Source of the DNA: Diaphorobacter nitroreducens
GTDB lineage: Bacteria; Pseudomonadota; Gammaproteobacteria; Burkholderiales; Burkholderiaceae_C
Assembly: GCA_003755025.1 (NCBI GenBank)
Contig: RJVL01000001.1
Coordinates: forward strand, 1-64,000
Length of the DNA stretch: 64,000 bases
Direction of reading: 5' to 3'
The notes beneath the pieces were generated by a model. The model saw only the letters and a program-made list of their open reading frames with translations, had not been told where the DNA came from and searched no databases. This document shows, in pieces, positions 19,958 to 30,909 of this stretch. The stretch's first letter is position 1, and the number at the start of each line of letters is the position of its first letter. Made by a program: the position numbers and the translations under genes.

Positions 19958-20824
19958 ATGGCAGCAGGTAAGGAAATACGCGGCAAGATCAAGTCGGTGG
20001 AAAACACCAAGAAGATCACCAAGGCCATGGAAATGGTGGCCGCGTCCAAGATGCGCAAGGCGCAAGACCGCATGCGTGCCGCCCGACCCTATGCCGAGAA
20101 GGTGCGCAACATTGCCGCCCACCTCGGCGAGGCCAACCCTGAGTACGTGCACCCTTTCATGAAGGCGAACGATGCGAAGGCAGCTGGCATTATTGTCGTC
20201 ACGACCGACAAGGGCCTGTGCGGAGGCATGAACACCAACGTGCTGCGCGCCGTCACCACCAAGCTGCGCGAACTGCAGTCTACGGGTGTCGATGTGCAGT
20301 CGGTGGCTATTGGCAACAAGGGGTTGGGCTTCCTCAACCGCGTGGGTGCCAAGGTCGTGGCGCATGCCACCGGGCTGGGCGATACGCCGCACCTGGACAA
20401 GCTGATCGGACCGGTGAAGGTGCTGCTGGATGCTTACGCGGAAGGCAAGATCAACGCGGTGTACCTCAGCTACACCAAGTTCATCAACACCATGAAGCAG
20501 GAATCGGTGGTGGAGCAGTTACTGCCCCTGTCGTCCGAGCAGATGCAGGCCCAGAAGACCGGCCATGGTTGGGATTACATCTACGAGCCTGATGCGCAGA
20601 GCGTGATCGACGAACTGCTGGTGCGCTATGTCGAGTCGCTGATCTACCAGGCAGTGGCAGAGAACATGGCCTCGGAGCAGTCCGCGCGCATGGTGGCCAT
20701 GAAGGCCGCCACCGACAACGCCGGTAACGTCATCAACGAGCTCAAGCTGGTCTACAACAAGACGCGCCAAGCGGCGATCACGAAAGAACTTTCGGAGATC
20801 GTTGCAGGTGCCGCGGCAGTCTGA
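19958..20824 (+). CDS. atpG: ATP synthase F1 subunit gamma
   Basis: The 288-residue protein is the rotor shaft. Its N-terminal helix ([20 protein letters not shown]) and C-terminal helix ([20 protein letters not shown]) form the coiled coil, and [13 protein letters not shown] is the conserved central motif. It follows atpA after 18 bases with a CGAGGAA ribosome-binding site. Confidence 0.98.
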   Translation: MAAGKEIRGKIKSVENTKKITKAMEMVAASKMRKAQDRMRAARPYAEKVRNIAAHLGEANPEYVHPFMKANDAKAAGIIVVTTDKGLCGGMNTNVLRAVTTKLRELQSTGVDVQSVAIGNKGLGFLNRVGAKVVAHATGLGDTPHLDKLIGPVKVLLDAYAEGKINAVYLSYTKFINTMKQESVVEQLLPLSSEQMQAQKTGHGWDYIYEPDAQSVIDELLVRYVESLIYQAVAENMASEQSARMVAMKAATDNAGNVINELKLVYNKTRQAAITKELSEIVAGAAAV

Positions 20825-20848
20825 CGCCGCCTTCGGGTCTCGGTTTAA

Positions 20849-22273
<1,425 letters not shown>

Positions 22274-22348
22274 TGGTCCGAAGGCCGGCCCCGCGGCCGG
22301 CCCTCGTGAGCCCTACAGGCTTGCCATTCCCTTTTTCTAGGAGCAAAG

Positions 22349-22765
22349 ATGAACACCATCCATGTTGATGTGGTCAGTGCCGAAGAGTCCATCTTCTCCG
22401 GCGAGGCGCGCTTCGTCGCGCTGCCCGGCGAAGCGGGCGAATTGGGCATCTATCCGCGCCACACGCCACTCATCACCCGCATCAAGCCGGGTTCGGTGCG
22501 CATCGAATTGCCTGACGGCAATGAAGAGTTCGTTTTCGTGGCCGGTGGCATTCTGGAAGTGCAGCCCGACTGCGTGACCGTGCTGTCCGACACCGCCATC
22601 CGTGGCCGTGACCTGGACGACCAGAAGGCGCAGGAAGCCAAGGCTGCGGCCGAGGAAGCACTGAAGAACGCCAAGAGCGAGATCGATCTGGCCCGCGCCC
22701 AGTCCGAGCTGGCCGTGATGGCAGCGCAGATTGCCGCGCTGCGCAAGTTCCGCCAGAAGCGCTGA
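22349..22765 (+). CDS. atpC: ATP synthase F1 subunit epsilon
   Basis: This 138-residue protein has the epsilon beta-sandwich ([34 protein letters not shown]) and a C-terminal helical hairpin that can inhibit the enzyme. It is the last gene of the operon and is followed by a strong terminator. TAGGAGCAAAG precedes the ATG. Confidence 0.97.
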   Translation: MNTIHVDVVSAEESIFSGEARFVALPGEAGELGIYPRHTPLITRIKPGSVRIELPDGNEEFVFVAGGILEVQPDCVTVLSDTAIRGRDLDDQKAQEAKAAAEEALKNAKSEIDLARAQSELAVMAAQIAALRKFRQKR

Positions 22766-22787
22766 TCGACTGATCGCCTTCCATCGC

Positions 22788-22815
22788 AAAAGCCGCCTTC
22801 GGGCGGCTTTTGTCG
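22788..22815 (+). terminator. Rho-independent terminator of the atp operon
   Basis: A 10-bp perfect stem (AAAAGCCGCC / GGCGGCTTTT) around a TTCG tetraloop, 23 bases after atpC, closes the operon. Confidence 0.9.
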
Positions 22816-22895
22816 TTATGGGTGGGCCCGCTATGGCGCTCGTCCATCGGCGCCGTCCGACGCCAGCCAGGCCCAACGCGACGCTAGCATGGGCC

Positions 22896-23996
22896 ATGGT
22901 CAACCCTTTGGCAGAGTCTGCGGCAGACGACCTGGTGGTAGCGCGCCCCGAAGGGCTGTATTGTCCACCGGGTGGCTTTTACATCGACCCCTGGCGGCCG
23001 GTGGACCGGGCCGTCATCACCCATGGCCATGGCGACCACGCGCGGCGCGGGCATGGACACTACCTGGCGCACGAGCACAGCGCGGGTATCCTGCGCGGTC
23101 GGCTGGGGGCGGACATCGCTTTGCAGACGCTGGCCTACGGCGAACCCCTGCACCACAACGGCGTGCGTATCTCACTGCACCCTGCGGGCCATGTGCTGGG
23201 CTCGGCCCAGGTGCGGCTGGAGCACGGCGGTCGCGTGTGGGTGGCCTCGGGTGATTACAAGCTGGAGGCCGACGGCACCTGCGCGCCGTTCGAGCCCGTG
23301 CGCTGCGACACGTTCATCACCGAATCCACCTTCGGCCTGCCCATCTACCGTTGGCCCGCTCAGGCCGTCCTGCAAGCCCAGATCAACGACTGGTGGCGTT
23401 CCAACGCGGCCATGCGCCGCCCTTCGGTGCTGTTTTGCTACGCGTTCGGCAAGGCGCAGCGCATCCTGCGTGGCGTAGATGCCAGCATTGGTCCGCTGCT
23501 CATGCATGGCGCGGTGGAGCCCCTCAATGCCGCTTACCGCGCCGCCGGCGTGCGCCTGCCGCCCACGCAGGGGGCCACCGACGCGTCACTGGATGCCGCG
23601 ACACGCGAGACCGCGCTGGTGCTGGCGCCGCCCTCGGCCCAAGGCACTCCATGGATGCGCCGCTTCCCACGCCACGCCGATGCCTTTGCCAGCGGCTGGA
23701 TGCAGCTGCGCGGCACGCGTCGCCGCCGCGGGGTGGATCGTGGTTTCGTGCTCTCCGATCACGCAGACTGGCCGGGCCTGCAGCAGGCGATTGCCGCCAC
23801 GGGGGCCGAGCGCGTGTTCGTCACCCACGGCAGCGTGGCCGTCATGGTCCGCTGGCTGCGCGAGCAAGGGCTGGATGCCCAGGCTTTCGCCACCGAATAC
23901 GGCGACGAGGACGAGGCCGCGCCGACCGATGCGCCAACTGCATCGCCCACTGCGCCGGAAGCCGACACAGGTGACGCGGCCGGAGGCACCTCCTGA
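22896..23996 (+). CDS. Ligase-associated MBL-fold DNA exonuclease
   Basis: This 366-residue protein is a metallo-beta-lactamase nuclease: THGHGDHARRGH is the metal-binding HxHxDH motif, LHPAGHVLGSAQV and VASGDYKLE give further ligands, and FVLSDHADW is the beta-CASP-type motif. It belongs to the group described as a manganese-dependent 5'-directed DNA exonuclease encoded with an ATP ligase, helicase and phosphoesterase. ATG 22896 (MVNPLAES) is preferred because homology begins soon after; upstream starts would overlap the terminator. Its stop overlaps the ligase ATG by one base. The C-terminal 30 residues are low-complexity. Confidence 0.93.
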   Translation: MVNPLAESAADDLVVARPEGLYCPPGGFYIDPWRPVDRAVITHGHGDHARRGHGHYLAHEHSAGILRGRLGADIALQTLAYGEPLHHNGVRISLHPAGHVLGSAQVRLEHGGRVWVASGDYKLEADGTCAPFEPVRCDTFITESTFGLPIYRWPAQAVLQAQINDWWRSNAAMRRPSVLFCYAFGKAQRILRGVDASIGPLLMHGAVEPLNAAYRAAGVRLPPTQGATDASLDAATRETALVLAPPSAQGTPWMRRFPRHADAFASGWMQLRGTRRRRGVDRGFVLSDHADWPGLQQAIAATGAERVFVTHGSVAVMVRWLREQGLDAQAFATEYGDEDEAAPTDAPTASPTAPEADTGDAAGGTS

Positions 23997-25675
23997 TGCA
24001 GGCCTTTGCCGCGCTCTACCAGGCGTTGGATGCCAGCACGTCCAGCCTCGCCAAGCAGGCCGCACTGCGCCACTATCTGCGGGGTGCGCCACCCGAGGAT
24101 GCCGCCTGGGCCGTCTACTTCCTCGCGGGTGGCAAACCACGCCAACTCGTGCCCACCAAGCTGCTGCGCGCGGTGGCGCGCGAGGCGGCGGGGTTGCCGG
24201 AATGGCTGTTCGACGAAAGCTACGAGGCTGTGGGCGATCTGGCCGAGACCATCGCACTGCTGCTGCCCCCGCCCACGCAGGCGCACGCCCTGGGGCTGGC
24301 CGCATGGATGCGCGAACACCTCTTGCCGCTGCGCGGCCTGGCGCCCGACACCCAGGCTGAACGGCTGGGTGCGCAATGGGCGCGGCTGGCGCCCGAGGAG
24401 CGGCTGGTGTACTTCAAGCTCATCACGGGGGCCTTCCGCGTGGGCGTGTCGCGCTTGCAGGTCACGCAGGCGCTCGCGGCCGTGAGCGGCGTGGACGCCA
24501 AGCGCATCGCCCAGCGCCTCATGGGCTACACCCACGTGGGCGCGCAGCCCGGGGCGGCCGACTACCAGCGCCTCGTGGCGCCCCAGGGAGATGGTGCGGG
24601 CGCGCAGGCTGTGGAAGCCCAGGGCCATCCCTATCCCTTCTTTCTGGCGCACCCGCTGCAGCTGCCGGTGGCGCAGTTTGACGCCGCGCTCGGCCCGCCG
24701 GCGGACTGGATCGTGGAATGGAAGTGGGACGGCATCCGCGCCCAGCTCGTGCGGCGCGGGGGCACCACTTGGCTGTGGTCGCGCGGGGAGGAGTTGGTGA
24801 CCGATCGCTTCCCCGAACTGCAGGCGCTGGGTGACGAAGCCCTGCCCGACGGCACGGTGCTCGACGGCGAGATCGTCGTCTGGCAGCCCGCGCGAGCGGA
24901 TGCGCCGGCGCAGCCGCGCCCGTTTGCCGACCTGCAAAAGCGCATCGGCCGCAAGTCGCTGGGCGCCAAGCTGCTGCGCGAGGTGCCCGTGGTGCTGCTG
25001 GCCTACGACCTGCTGGAGGAACACGGCCAGGACCTGCGCGGCCTGCCGCTGCAGGCGCGGCGCGCGCGGCTGGACGCGCTGCTGGCGCGCACCGACCACC
25101 CGGCGCTGGTGCCCAGCCCGGTGCTGCAGGGACAGAGCTGGGCCGAACTGGCACGCCTGCGGGACAGCGCGCGTGCCCTGGGCGTGGAGGGCATGATGCT
25201 CAAAGGGCGCACGGCGCACTATGGTGTGGGCCGCACCCGGGACGTGGGTATCTGGTGGAAGTGGAAGATCGACCCGATGAGCGTGGACGCCGTGCTCATT
25301 TATGCGCAGCGCGGCCACGGGCGCCGCGCCAGCCTGTACAGCGACTACACGTTCGCCGTGTGGAGTGCGCCGCAGGGCACCGAGGGGCGCACGCTGGTGC
25401 CGTTTGCCAAGGCGTATTCGGGCCTCACCGATGCCGAGATGGCGCGGGTGGACGCCATCATCCGCAAGACCACGGTGGAGAGCTTCGGCCCGGTGCGCAG
25501 CGTGCGGCCCACGCTGGTGTTCGAGCTGGGTTTTGAGGGCATAGCGCGCAGCGCGCGGCACAAGAGCGGCATCGCCGTGCGCTTCCCGCGCATGCTGCGC
25601 TGGCGTGAGGACAAGCCGGTGGACGAGGCTGATTCGCTGGATACGCTGGCAGCGCTGTTGCCTGCTACGCCATGA
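23996..25675 (+). CDS. ATP-dependent DNA ligase (LigB/LigC-like, cluster-associated)
   Basis: The 559-residue enzyme has an N-terminal helical DNA-binding region (residues 1-200), then the nucleotidyltransferase domain with the adenylated lysine K243 in EWKWDGIRAQ, LDGEIVVW (motif III), and VEGMMLKGR (motif IV), and an OB domain with IWWKWKIDPMSVDAV (motif V). It seals nicks using ATP and should act in repair, the main replicative ligase being NAD-dependent. It is translationally coupled to the exonuclease upstream and followed after a repeat by the helicase. Confidence 0.95.
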   Translation: MQAFAALYQALDASTSSLAKQAALRHYLRGAPPEDAAWAVYFLAGGKPRQLVPTKLLRAVAREAAGLPEWLFDESYEAVGDLAETIALLLPPPTQAHALGLAAWMREHLLPLRGLAPDTQAERLGAQWARLAPEERLVYFKLITGAFRVGVSRLQVTQALAAVSGVDAKRIAQRLMGYTHVGAQPGAADYQRLVAPQGDGAGAQAVEAQGHPYPFFLAHPLQLPVAQFDAALGPPADWIVEWKWDGIRAQLVRRGGTTWLWSRGEELVTDRFPELQALGDEALPDGTVLDGEIVVWQPARADAPAQPRPFADLQKRIGRKSLGAKLLREVPVVLLAYDLLEEHGQDLRGLPLQARRARLDALLARTDHPALVPSPVLQGQSWAELARLRDSARALGVEGMMLKGRTAHYGVGRTRDVGIWWKWKIDPMSVDAVLIYAQRGHGRRASLYSDYTFAVWSAPQGTEGRTLVPFAKAYSGLTDAEMARVDAIIRKTTVESFGPVRSVRPTLVFELGFEGIARSARHKSGIAVRFPRMLRWREDKPVDEADSLDTLAALLPATP

Positions 25676-25681
25676 TCTGGT

Positions 25682-25740
25682 GCTATGAATACAAGAGCTG
25701 TTGGCGCTGGATGGATGGGCGCTGCAGGCGATTTTCCCTC
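25682..25740 (+). repeat. ~60-bp repeat, copy 4, between ligase and helicase
   Basis: The sequence GCTATGAATACAAGAGCTG, TTGGCGCTGGATGGATGGGC, then GCTGCAGGCGATTTTCC follows the family pattern with more G and C than the clean copies. It begins seven bases after the ligase stop and ends just before the first ATG of the helicase, so it occupies the whole ligase-helicase junction. Confidence 0.7.
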
Positions 25741-25748
25741 GAAATGCC

Positions 25749-28679
25749 ATGGCCCGCGCGGCGGCAATGCCTTGGCCGCGCGGTGCAACGGGGGGTGCCG
25801 TGACCGCCCCGCGCTTCCCCCTCGCAACCGGCTGGCTGGCCACGCGCGGCTGGGCGCCGTTTGCCTTCCAGCGCCAGGTGTGGCGCGCCATCGCGCAGGG
25901 ACGCTCGGGCCTGCTGCACGCCACCACGGGCGCCGGCAAGACTTATGCGGTGTGGCTCGGGGCGCTGCAGGCCTTCGCTGACCGGGAGTCAAAACGGCCT
26001 GCAGCGCCCGTCCATCCGGCGCTACATGCTATAAATAACGAAGCGACACCGCGGACCGCACCACTCACCGTGGTGTGGATCACGCCCATGCGCGCGCTGG
26101 CCGCCGACACGCTGCGTGCGCTGGCGGCGCCGCTGCAGGCCCTGGCCGCACAGCATGCCGGCCTGGCGCGCTGGAGCCTGGGCGCCCGCACGGGCGATAC
26201 CGGCAGCGCCGAACGCAGCGCCCAGGCGCGGCGTCTGCCCACGGTGCTCGTGACCACCCCCGAAAGCCTGTCGCTGCTGCTGGCGCGCGCGGACGCGCGC
26301 GAGCAACTGGCCCGCGTGCGTCTGGTGGTGGCGGATGAATGGCACGAGCTGCTGGGCAACAAACGCGGCGTGCAGGTGCAGTTGGCGCTGGCGCGGCTCG
26401 CGGGCTGGAACCCGCGGCTCCTGGTCTGGGGCATGTCGGCCACGCTGGGCAACCTGCCCGAGGCCATGCAGACGCTGGTGGGCCGGGAGGGCGGCACGCT
26501 GGTGCGCGGCCGCGTGGAAAAGCGCCTGGTGGTGGACACCCTGCTGCCCGAGCGGCCCGAGCGCTTCACCTGGGCCGGCCACCTGGGCCTCGCCATGCTG
26601 CCGGCGGTGGTGCGCGCGCTGGAGGAGTCGCCCGGCACCACGCTGGTGTTCGTCAACGTGCGCTCGCAGGCCGAGCAGTGGTACCAGGCGCTGCTGGATG
26701 CGCGGCCGGACTGGGCGGGGCAGATCGCCATCCACCACGGCTCGCTGGACCGCGGTGTGCGCGAATGGGTGGAGGCGGGGCTCAAGAGCGGCAGCCTGCG
26801 CGCCGTGGTCTGCACCAGCAGCCTGGACCTGGGTGTGGACTTTCTGCCGGTGCAGCGCGTGCTGCAAATCGGCTCGGCCAAGGGCGTGGCGCGCCTGCTG
26901 CAGCGCGCCGGCCGCTCGGGCCACGCACCAGGGCGGCCCTCGCGCATCACGCTGGTGCCCACGCACAGCCTGGAGTTGGTGGAGGCCGCCGCCGCGCGCG
27001 CCGCGGTGCATGCCGGGCGGGTGGAAAAGCGCGTCTCGCCGCACCAGCCCGTCGACGTGCTGGTGCAGCACCTGGCCACGGTGGCGCTGGGCGGGGGCTT
27101 CGAGCCCGAGGCGCTGTATGCCGAGGTGCGCCGCACGGCCGCGTACCGCACGCTGCCGCGCGGCGTGTGGCAGTGGTGCCTGGACTTCGTTGCGCGTGGC
27201 GGCAGCGCCCTGGCGGCCTATCCGGACTACCGCCGTGTCGTGCCGGACGAGAACGGTGTGTGGCGCCTGCCCGATGCGCGCCTGGCACGCCGCCACCGCG
27301 CCAACATCGGCACCATCGTGAGCGATGCCAGCATGCAGGTGCAGATTCTGCAGGGCGCTCGCCTGGGCGCGGTGGAAGAGGGCTTCATCGCGCGGCTGTC
27401 GCCGGGCGACTGCTTCGTGTTCGCCGGGCAGGTGCTGGAACTGGTGCGCACGCGCGAGATGACCGCCTTCGTGCGGCGCGCGCCGGGGCGCCAGCCCACG
27501 GTGCCGCGCTGGAACGGCTCGCGCATGCCGCTGTCCACCGTGCTGGCCGACTACGTGGTGCAACAGCTCGCGCAGGCGGGGCGGGGCCGCTACGCCAGCC
27601 CCGAGCTGCGCGCCGTGCGCCCGCTGCTGGAGGTGCAGCGCCGCTGGTCCGCCCTGCCCACGCCGGGCACGCTGCTGGCCGAGACGCTGCGCACGCGCGA
27701 GGGCTGGCACCTGTTCCTCTACCCGTTTGCCGGCCGGCATGCGCACATCGGGCTGGCCAGCCTGTTCGCCTGGCGCGCGGCCCAGGGGGTGCCGGGCACC
27801 TTCTCGATCGCGGTGAACGACTATGGATTGGAGCTGCTGTCCGCCACAGAACGCGACTGGCCGGCCTTGCTGCCCGACCTGCTGCGCACCGACGCCGCCG
27901 CGCCGCAGGCCGCCCGGCAGGCGCACGGCCTGGCGCCTGACGAGGCGCTGGCCATCCGCAACACTGCCAACGCCACGGCGCCCGAGGGGGTGCCGCAAGA
28001 GCGTGACGCGCGCGCGGCGCTGCTGCACGAGGTGCTGGCCAGCCTCAACGCCACCGAGATGGCGCGCCGGCGCTTTCGCGAGATTGCGCGCGTGGCGGGG
28101 CTCATCTTTCAAAGCCACCCGGGCGAGCAGCGCAGCGCGCGCCAGCTGCAGGCGTCTTCCCAGTTGTTCTTCGAGGTCTTTCGGCGTTATGACGCGGGCA
28201 ACCTGCTGCTGCGCCAGGCCGACCAGGAAGTGCTGAGCCAGGAGCTGGACGTGGCACAGCTGCTGGCGGCGCTCACACGCATGCAGGCGCAGCAGCTCAT
28301 GGTGCAGCCTCTCGTGCGACCCGGGCCGCTGGCCTTTCCGCTGATGGTGGAGCGCTTTCGCGAGCAGCTCAGCAACGAGGCGCTGGCCGACCGCATCGCG
28401 CGCATGCTGGGCGACATGGAAGCCGCCGCCAGCGCGCGCAAACCCGTACCGGCCCCGCCGGTGCAGGACGTCGTGCCCCCTGACCCGCCGCGCCGCCGGC
28501 GCGCCGCTTCCCCGGCCGCGCCACCGCGGCAGGAAGCATCGTCCGCCGCCACCGACGCACTGCGCGGCACGCTGGACTTTGCCGATGCCTCCGAGGGCAC
28601 GGGCGCCGCGCCGGCCGCGGAGCGGGGCCGTTCTCCACGCCGCGCGCGCAAACCTTCCCGCCCGTTGCCGCGCCTGTGA
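25749..28679 (+). CDS. Ligase-associated DEXH-box helicase (Lhr-Core type)
   Basis: About 976 residues from ATG 25749. Motif I is ATTGAGKT (about residues 58-65), Ia [10 protein letters not shown], Ib TTPESL, II VADEWHE (DEWH, typical of this group rather than DECH), [36 protein letters not shown] ([11 protein letters not shown]) and [14 protein letters not shown] winged helix and Lhr-type beta barrel follow. The family unwinds DNA or RNA-DNA hybrids 3' to 5'. The last 90 residues are a proline/arginine-rich tail. The start is uncertain: TTG 25701, ATG 25767 and GTG 25800 (with GGGGGG before it) are alternatives. A repeat copy is read through as protein between motifs I and Ia. Confidence 0.93.
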   Translation: MARAAAMPWPRGATGGAVTAPRFPLATGWLATRGWAPFAFQRQVWRAIAQGRSGLLHATTGAGKTYAVWLGALQAFADRESKRPAAPVHPALHAINNEATPRTAPLTVVWITPMRALAADTLRALAAPLQALAAQHAGLARWSLGARTGDTGSAERSAQARRLPTVLVTTPESLSLLLARADAREQLARVRLVVADEWHELLGNKRGVQVQLALARLAGWNPRLLVWGMSATLGNLPEAMQTLVGREGGTLVRGRVEKRLVVDTLLPERPERFTWAGHLGLAMLPAVVRALEESPGTTLVFVNVRSQAEQWYQALLDARPDWAGQIAIHHGSLDRGVREWVEAGLKSGSLRAVVCTSSLDLGVDFLPVQRVLQIGSAKGVARLLQRAGRSGHAPGRPSRITLVPTHSLELVEAAAARAAVHAGRVEKRVSPHQPVDVLVQHLATVALGGGFEPEALYAEVRRTAAYRTLPRGVWQWCLDFVARGGSALAAYPDYRRVVPDENGVWRLPDARLARRHRANIGTIVSDASMQVQILQGARLGAVEEGFIARLSPGDCFVFAGQVLELVRTREMTAFVRRAPGRQPTVPRWNGSRMPLSTVLADYVVQQLAQAGRGRYASPELRAVRPLLEVQRRWSALPTPGTLLAETLRTREGWHLFLYPFAGRHAHIGLASLFAWRAAQGVPGTFSIAVNDYGLELLSATERDWPALLPDLLRTDAAAPQAARQAHGLAPDEALAIRNTANATAPEGVPQERDARAALLHEVLASLNATEMARRRFREIARVAGLIFQSHPGEQRSARQLQASSQLFFEVFRRYDAGNLLLRQADQEVLSQELDVAQLLAALTRMQAQQLMVQPLVRPGPLAFPLMVERFREQLSNEALADRIARMLGDMEAAASARKPVPAPPVQDVVPPDPPRRRRAASPAAPPRQEASSAATDALRGTLDFADASEGTGAAPAAERGRSPRRARKPSRPLPRL
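25988..26038 (-). repeat. ~60-bp repeat, copy 5, read as protein inside the helicase gene
   Basis: On the minus strand this reads TTTATAGCATGTAGCGCCGG, ATGGACGGGCGCTGCAGGCC, then GTTTTGAC, which fits the repeat pattern. On the plus strand it encodes about 17 residues ([18 protein letters not shown]) between helicase motifs I and Ia, without breaking the frame. Confidence 0.7.
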
Positions 28680-28682
28680 CCC

Positions 28683-29357
28683 ATGCACGCGCCTGATCTG
28701 CCCGCCGACCTGGCCGTGGACCTGGCCGGCACCACCGTGTGGCTGCTGCCCGAGCGCGCGCTGTGGTGGCCGGACGGCGCCATGCTGTGCCTGGCCGACC
28801 TGCACCTGGGCAAGGCCGCCACCTTCCGCGCGCGCGGCCTGCCCGTGCCCGCGGGCACCACGCAGGGCAACCTGGATCGGCTGGCGCAGTTGCTGGCGCG
28901 CCACCCCGGCGTGCAGCGCCTGGTGGTGCTGGGCGACTTCCTGCATGCGGCCGAGGCCCACGCGCCCGCGCTGCTGCGCGCGTTGGCCGCTTGGCGCGAG
29001 AACCATGCGGCACTGGAACTGGTGCTGGTGCGCGGCAACCACGACCGCCACGCGGGCGACCCACCGGCCTGGCTGGGCGCACGCATCGTGGACGAGCCCT
29101 GGTCTCTGGGACCCTTCGCCTGCTGCCACCATCCACAGCACCGCGCGGGGCGGTGGGTGCTGGCCGGGCACCTGCACCCCACGGCCGTGCTGTACGGCGG
29201 CGGGCGCGATGCGCTGCGCATGCCCTGTTTCTTGGCGGAGCCGGGCCTGCTGGTGTTGCCGGCTTTTGGCGAGTTCACCGGCGGCCATGCCGTGCCCGCC
29301 GCGCCGGGGCGCCAGCGCTTCGCGGTGGGGGCGGGGCGCGTCTGGGCGTTGCCCTGA
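28683..29357 (+). CDS. pdeM: Ligase-associated metallophosphoesterase
   Basis: The 224-residue enzyme has the binuclear metallophosphoesterase motifs in order: ADLHLGK (DxH), VVLGDFLHA (GDxxH), LVRGNHDRH (GNHD), CHHP and AGHLHPTAV (GHxH). It belongs to the phosphoesterase found with the ATP ligase, helicase and exonuclease; relatives hydrolyse phosphodiesters and cyclic phosphates. It follows the helicase by three bases and ends the unit. The symbol is inferred from cluster position. Confidence 0.92.
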   Translation: MHAPDLPADLAVDLAGTTVWLLPERALWWPDGAMLCLADLHLGKAATFRARGLPVPAGTTQGNLDRLAQLLARHPGVQRLVVLGDFLHAAEAHAPALLRALAAWRENHAALELVLVRGNHDRHAGDPPAWLGARIVDEPWSLGPFACCHHPQHRAGRWVLAGHLHPTAVLYGGGRDALRMPCFLAEPGLLVLPAFGEFTGGHAVPAAPGRQRFAVGAGRVWALP

Positions 29358-29405
29358 AGGCGTGATCGAAAAGGGAGTTCCGCCTCGCAAGGCGTGCTCT
29401 GGTAC

Positions 29406-29957
29406 TCAGTCCACCGTGCCCGGGATGACGGGGGCGTCGGGCAGCTCGTTCGGCCGGTCCACGCCCTCGGTGGCCGGGAAGTGCTCCACGAGCAGCGCCG
29501 AGACCTCGCTCAGCGCCTGGGTCAGACCGTCCTCGTGCCGGCCTTGGCGGAAGGCCTCGGCCATGTGCGACACCATGCTGCGCCATGTCGCCGGGGGCAC
29601 GCGGCGCGCCAGAGCGCGGTCGGCCACGATCTCGATGGCATGCTCGGCCAGCATCAGGTAGATGAGCACGCCGTTGTTGTGTTCGGTGTCCCACACACGC
29701 AGCTTGCCGAACTGCGTGACCGCGCGCTCGCGCGCCGTGGCGCCACGCCACAGGTACGACAGCGGCAGGCCGCCTTCCACGCAGATGCGGATCTGGCCGG
29801 TGTGGCGGCGCTCGCTGGCGGCCACGCGCTGGCCCAGGCGCTCCAGCACCTCGGGTGGCAGGGCCTGGTGCAGGCCGCCGTCGGACCAACGGTGCCGCAG
29901 CAGCCGCGCCAGGCGCGCCAGCACGCCGGAAGGTGGGGATGAAGAGGGTGTGACCAT
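29406..29957 (-). CDS. TPM-domain protein, short form
   Basis: The 183-residue protein resembles the TPM (TLP18.3/Psb32/MOLO-1) family: SERRHTGQIRICVEGGLPL, LRVWDTEHNNGVLIYLMLAE and an ending typical of the domain. It lacks a signal peptide in this reading. TPM domains occur on envelope proteins and some have phosphatase-like activity; the role here is unknown. The ATG at 29957 is chosen because upstream sequence belongs to the Gly-rich end of the next TPM gene. It is the last gene of a LemA-TPM-TPM set. Confidence 0.87.
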   Translation of the reverse strand: MVTPSSSPPSGVLARLARLLRHRWSDGGLHQALPPEVLERLGQRVAASERRHTGQIRICVEGGLPLSYLWRGATARERAVTQFGKLRVWDTEHNNGVLIYLMLAEHAIEIVADRALARRVPPATWRSMVSHMAEAFRQGRHEDGLTQALSEVSALLVEHFPATEGVDRPNELPDAPVIPGTVD

Positions 29958-29982
29958 GGTGTTTCGCTCTGTGCTTGCCGCC

Positions 29983-30888
29983 CTACCAGTCGCCCGATGC
30001 ACCGCCGCCGCCGAAGTCTCCGCCGCCGCCCGAGCCGAATCCACCACCGCCTCCACCGCCCCAGCCACCGCCGTGACCGCCTCCCCAGCCGCCGCCGCCG
30101 TGCCACACCACGGGGCCGCCGCGGCCCGCAAAGATCCAGGTGTAGAGCAGCGCCAGCAGCCCCGCGCCACCCGCCAGCAGCAGGCTGGAGGTGACGATGA
30201 AGGCCAGGAACCCAGCGCCGCCGCCCATCACCAGGCCGCCCAGGCGCTGGCCGAACAGCCGGCGCACCACGGGGCCCGCCACCATCACGCCGAAGAAGAG
30301 GAAGACGGCCAGGTCTGTCCAGTCAAAGCCCGCGGACGCGCCGCGGCCCTGCCCGTCGCCTTGCTGGCTGCTTTGCGGCGCGGGCAGGTTTTCGCCCGCG
30401 ATGCGCGCGCCGATTTGCTGCACCGCGGCGTCCAGCCCGCCGGCAAAGTCGCCCTCGCGAAAGCGCGGCTTCATCGCGCCGTCGATGATGCGCGCGGCGG
30501 CGATGTCGGGTATGGCGCCTTCCAGCGCCTTGGCCACCTCGATGCGCATGCGCCGGTCGTCCTTGGCCACGACCACCAGCACGCCATCGCCCACGTCCTT
30601 GCGGCCGATCTTCCAGGCGTTGCCCACGCGGTTGGCGAAGGCGGCGATGTCCTCGGGCGCGGTGGTGGGCACCATCAGCACCACCACCTGCGAGCCGTGC
30701 TGCTGCTCGATGGCGGCCAGGCGCGCCTCCAGCCCCTGGCGCTGCGCGTCGTTCAGCGTGCCGGTCTGGTCGATCACGCGCGCCTGCAGCGCAGGCACCG
30801 CGCGCAGCGGCTGCGCGGTGGCGGGGAGGGCTCCGATAGCTACAAAAAATATAGCTATCAGCGCTTGAAGGGCAAGCGCTAGCGGCAT
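29983..30888 (-). CDS. TPM-domain protein with glycine-rich tail (YgcG-like)
   Basis: This 301-residue protein has a signal peptide (MPLALALQALIAIFFVAIGA, cleavage near ATAQ), a TPM domain (residues about 35-175, RVIDQTGTLNDAQRQGLEAR), hydrophobic helices (residues about 190-250) and a glycine-rich tail (GGGDFGGGGASGDW). It is probably anchored in the inner membrane with the domain outside. The start codon and hydrophobic core of the signal peptide lie within a copy of the ~60-bp repeat. The gene sits between LemA and the short TPM protein. Confidence 0.9.
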   Translation of the reverse strand: MPLALALQALIAIFFVAIGALPATAQPLRAVPALQARVIDQTGTLNDAQRQGLEARLAAIEQQHGSQVVVLMVPTTAPEDIAAFANRVGNAWKIGRKDVGDGVLVVVAKDDRRMRIEVAKALEGAIPDIAAARIIDGAMKPRFREGDFAGGLDAAVQQIGARIAGENLPAPQSSQQGDGQGRGASAGFDWTDLAVFLFFGVMVAGPVVRRLFGQRLGGLVMGGGAGFLAFIVTSSLLLAGGAGLLALLYTWIFAGRGGPVVWHGGGGWGGGHGGGWGGGGGGGFGSGGGGDFGGGGASGDW

Positions 30889-30898
30889 ATTTTGCTTA
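30836..30898 (+). repeat. ~60-bp repeat, copy 6, forming the TPM gene start
   Basis: On the plus strand: GCTACAAAAAATATAGCTAT, CAGCGCTTGAAGGGCAAGCG, then CTAGCGGCATATTTTGCTTA. Read on the minus strand, it supplies the ATG (30886-30888) and first 17 residues (MPLALALQALIAIFFVA) of the TPM-domain protein. Confidence 0.8.
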
Positions 30899-30909
30899 CA
30901 ACCCGGATG

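Noticed and set aside
26022..29390. A 1122-codon open frame on the minus strand opposite the helicase and phosphoesterase
   Set aside because: The same strand-mirroring effect; it is compositionally odd and the plus-strand genes have every expected motif.
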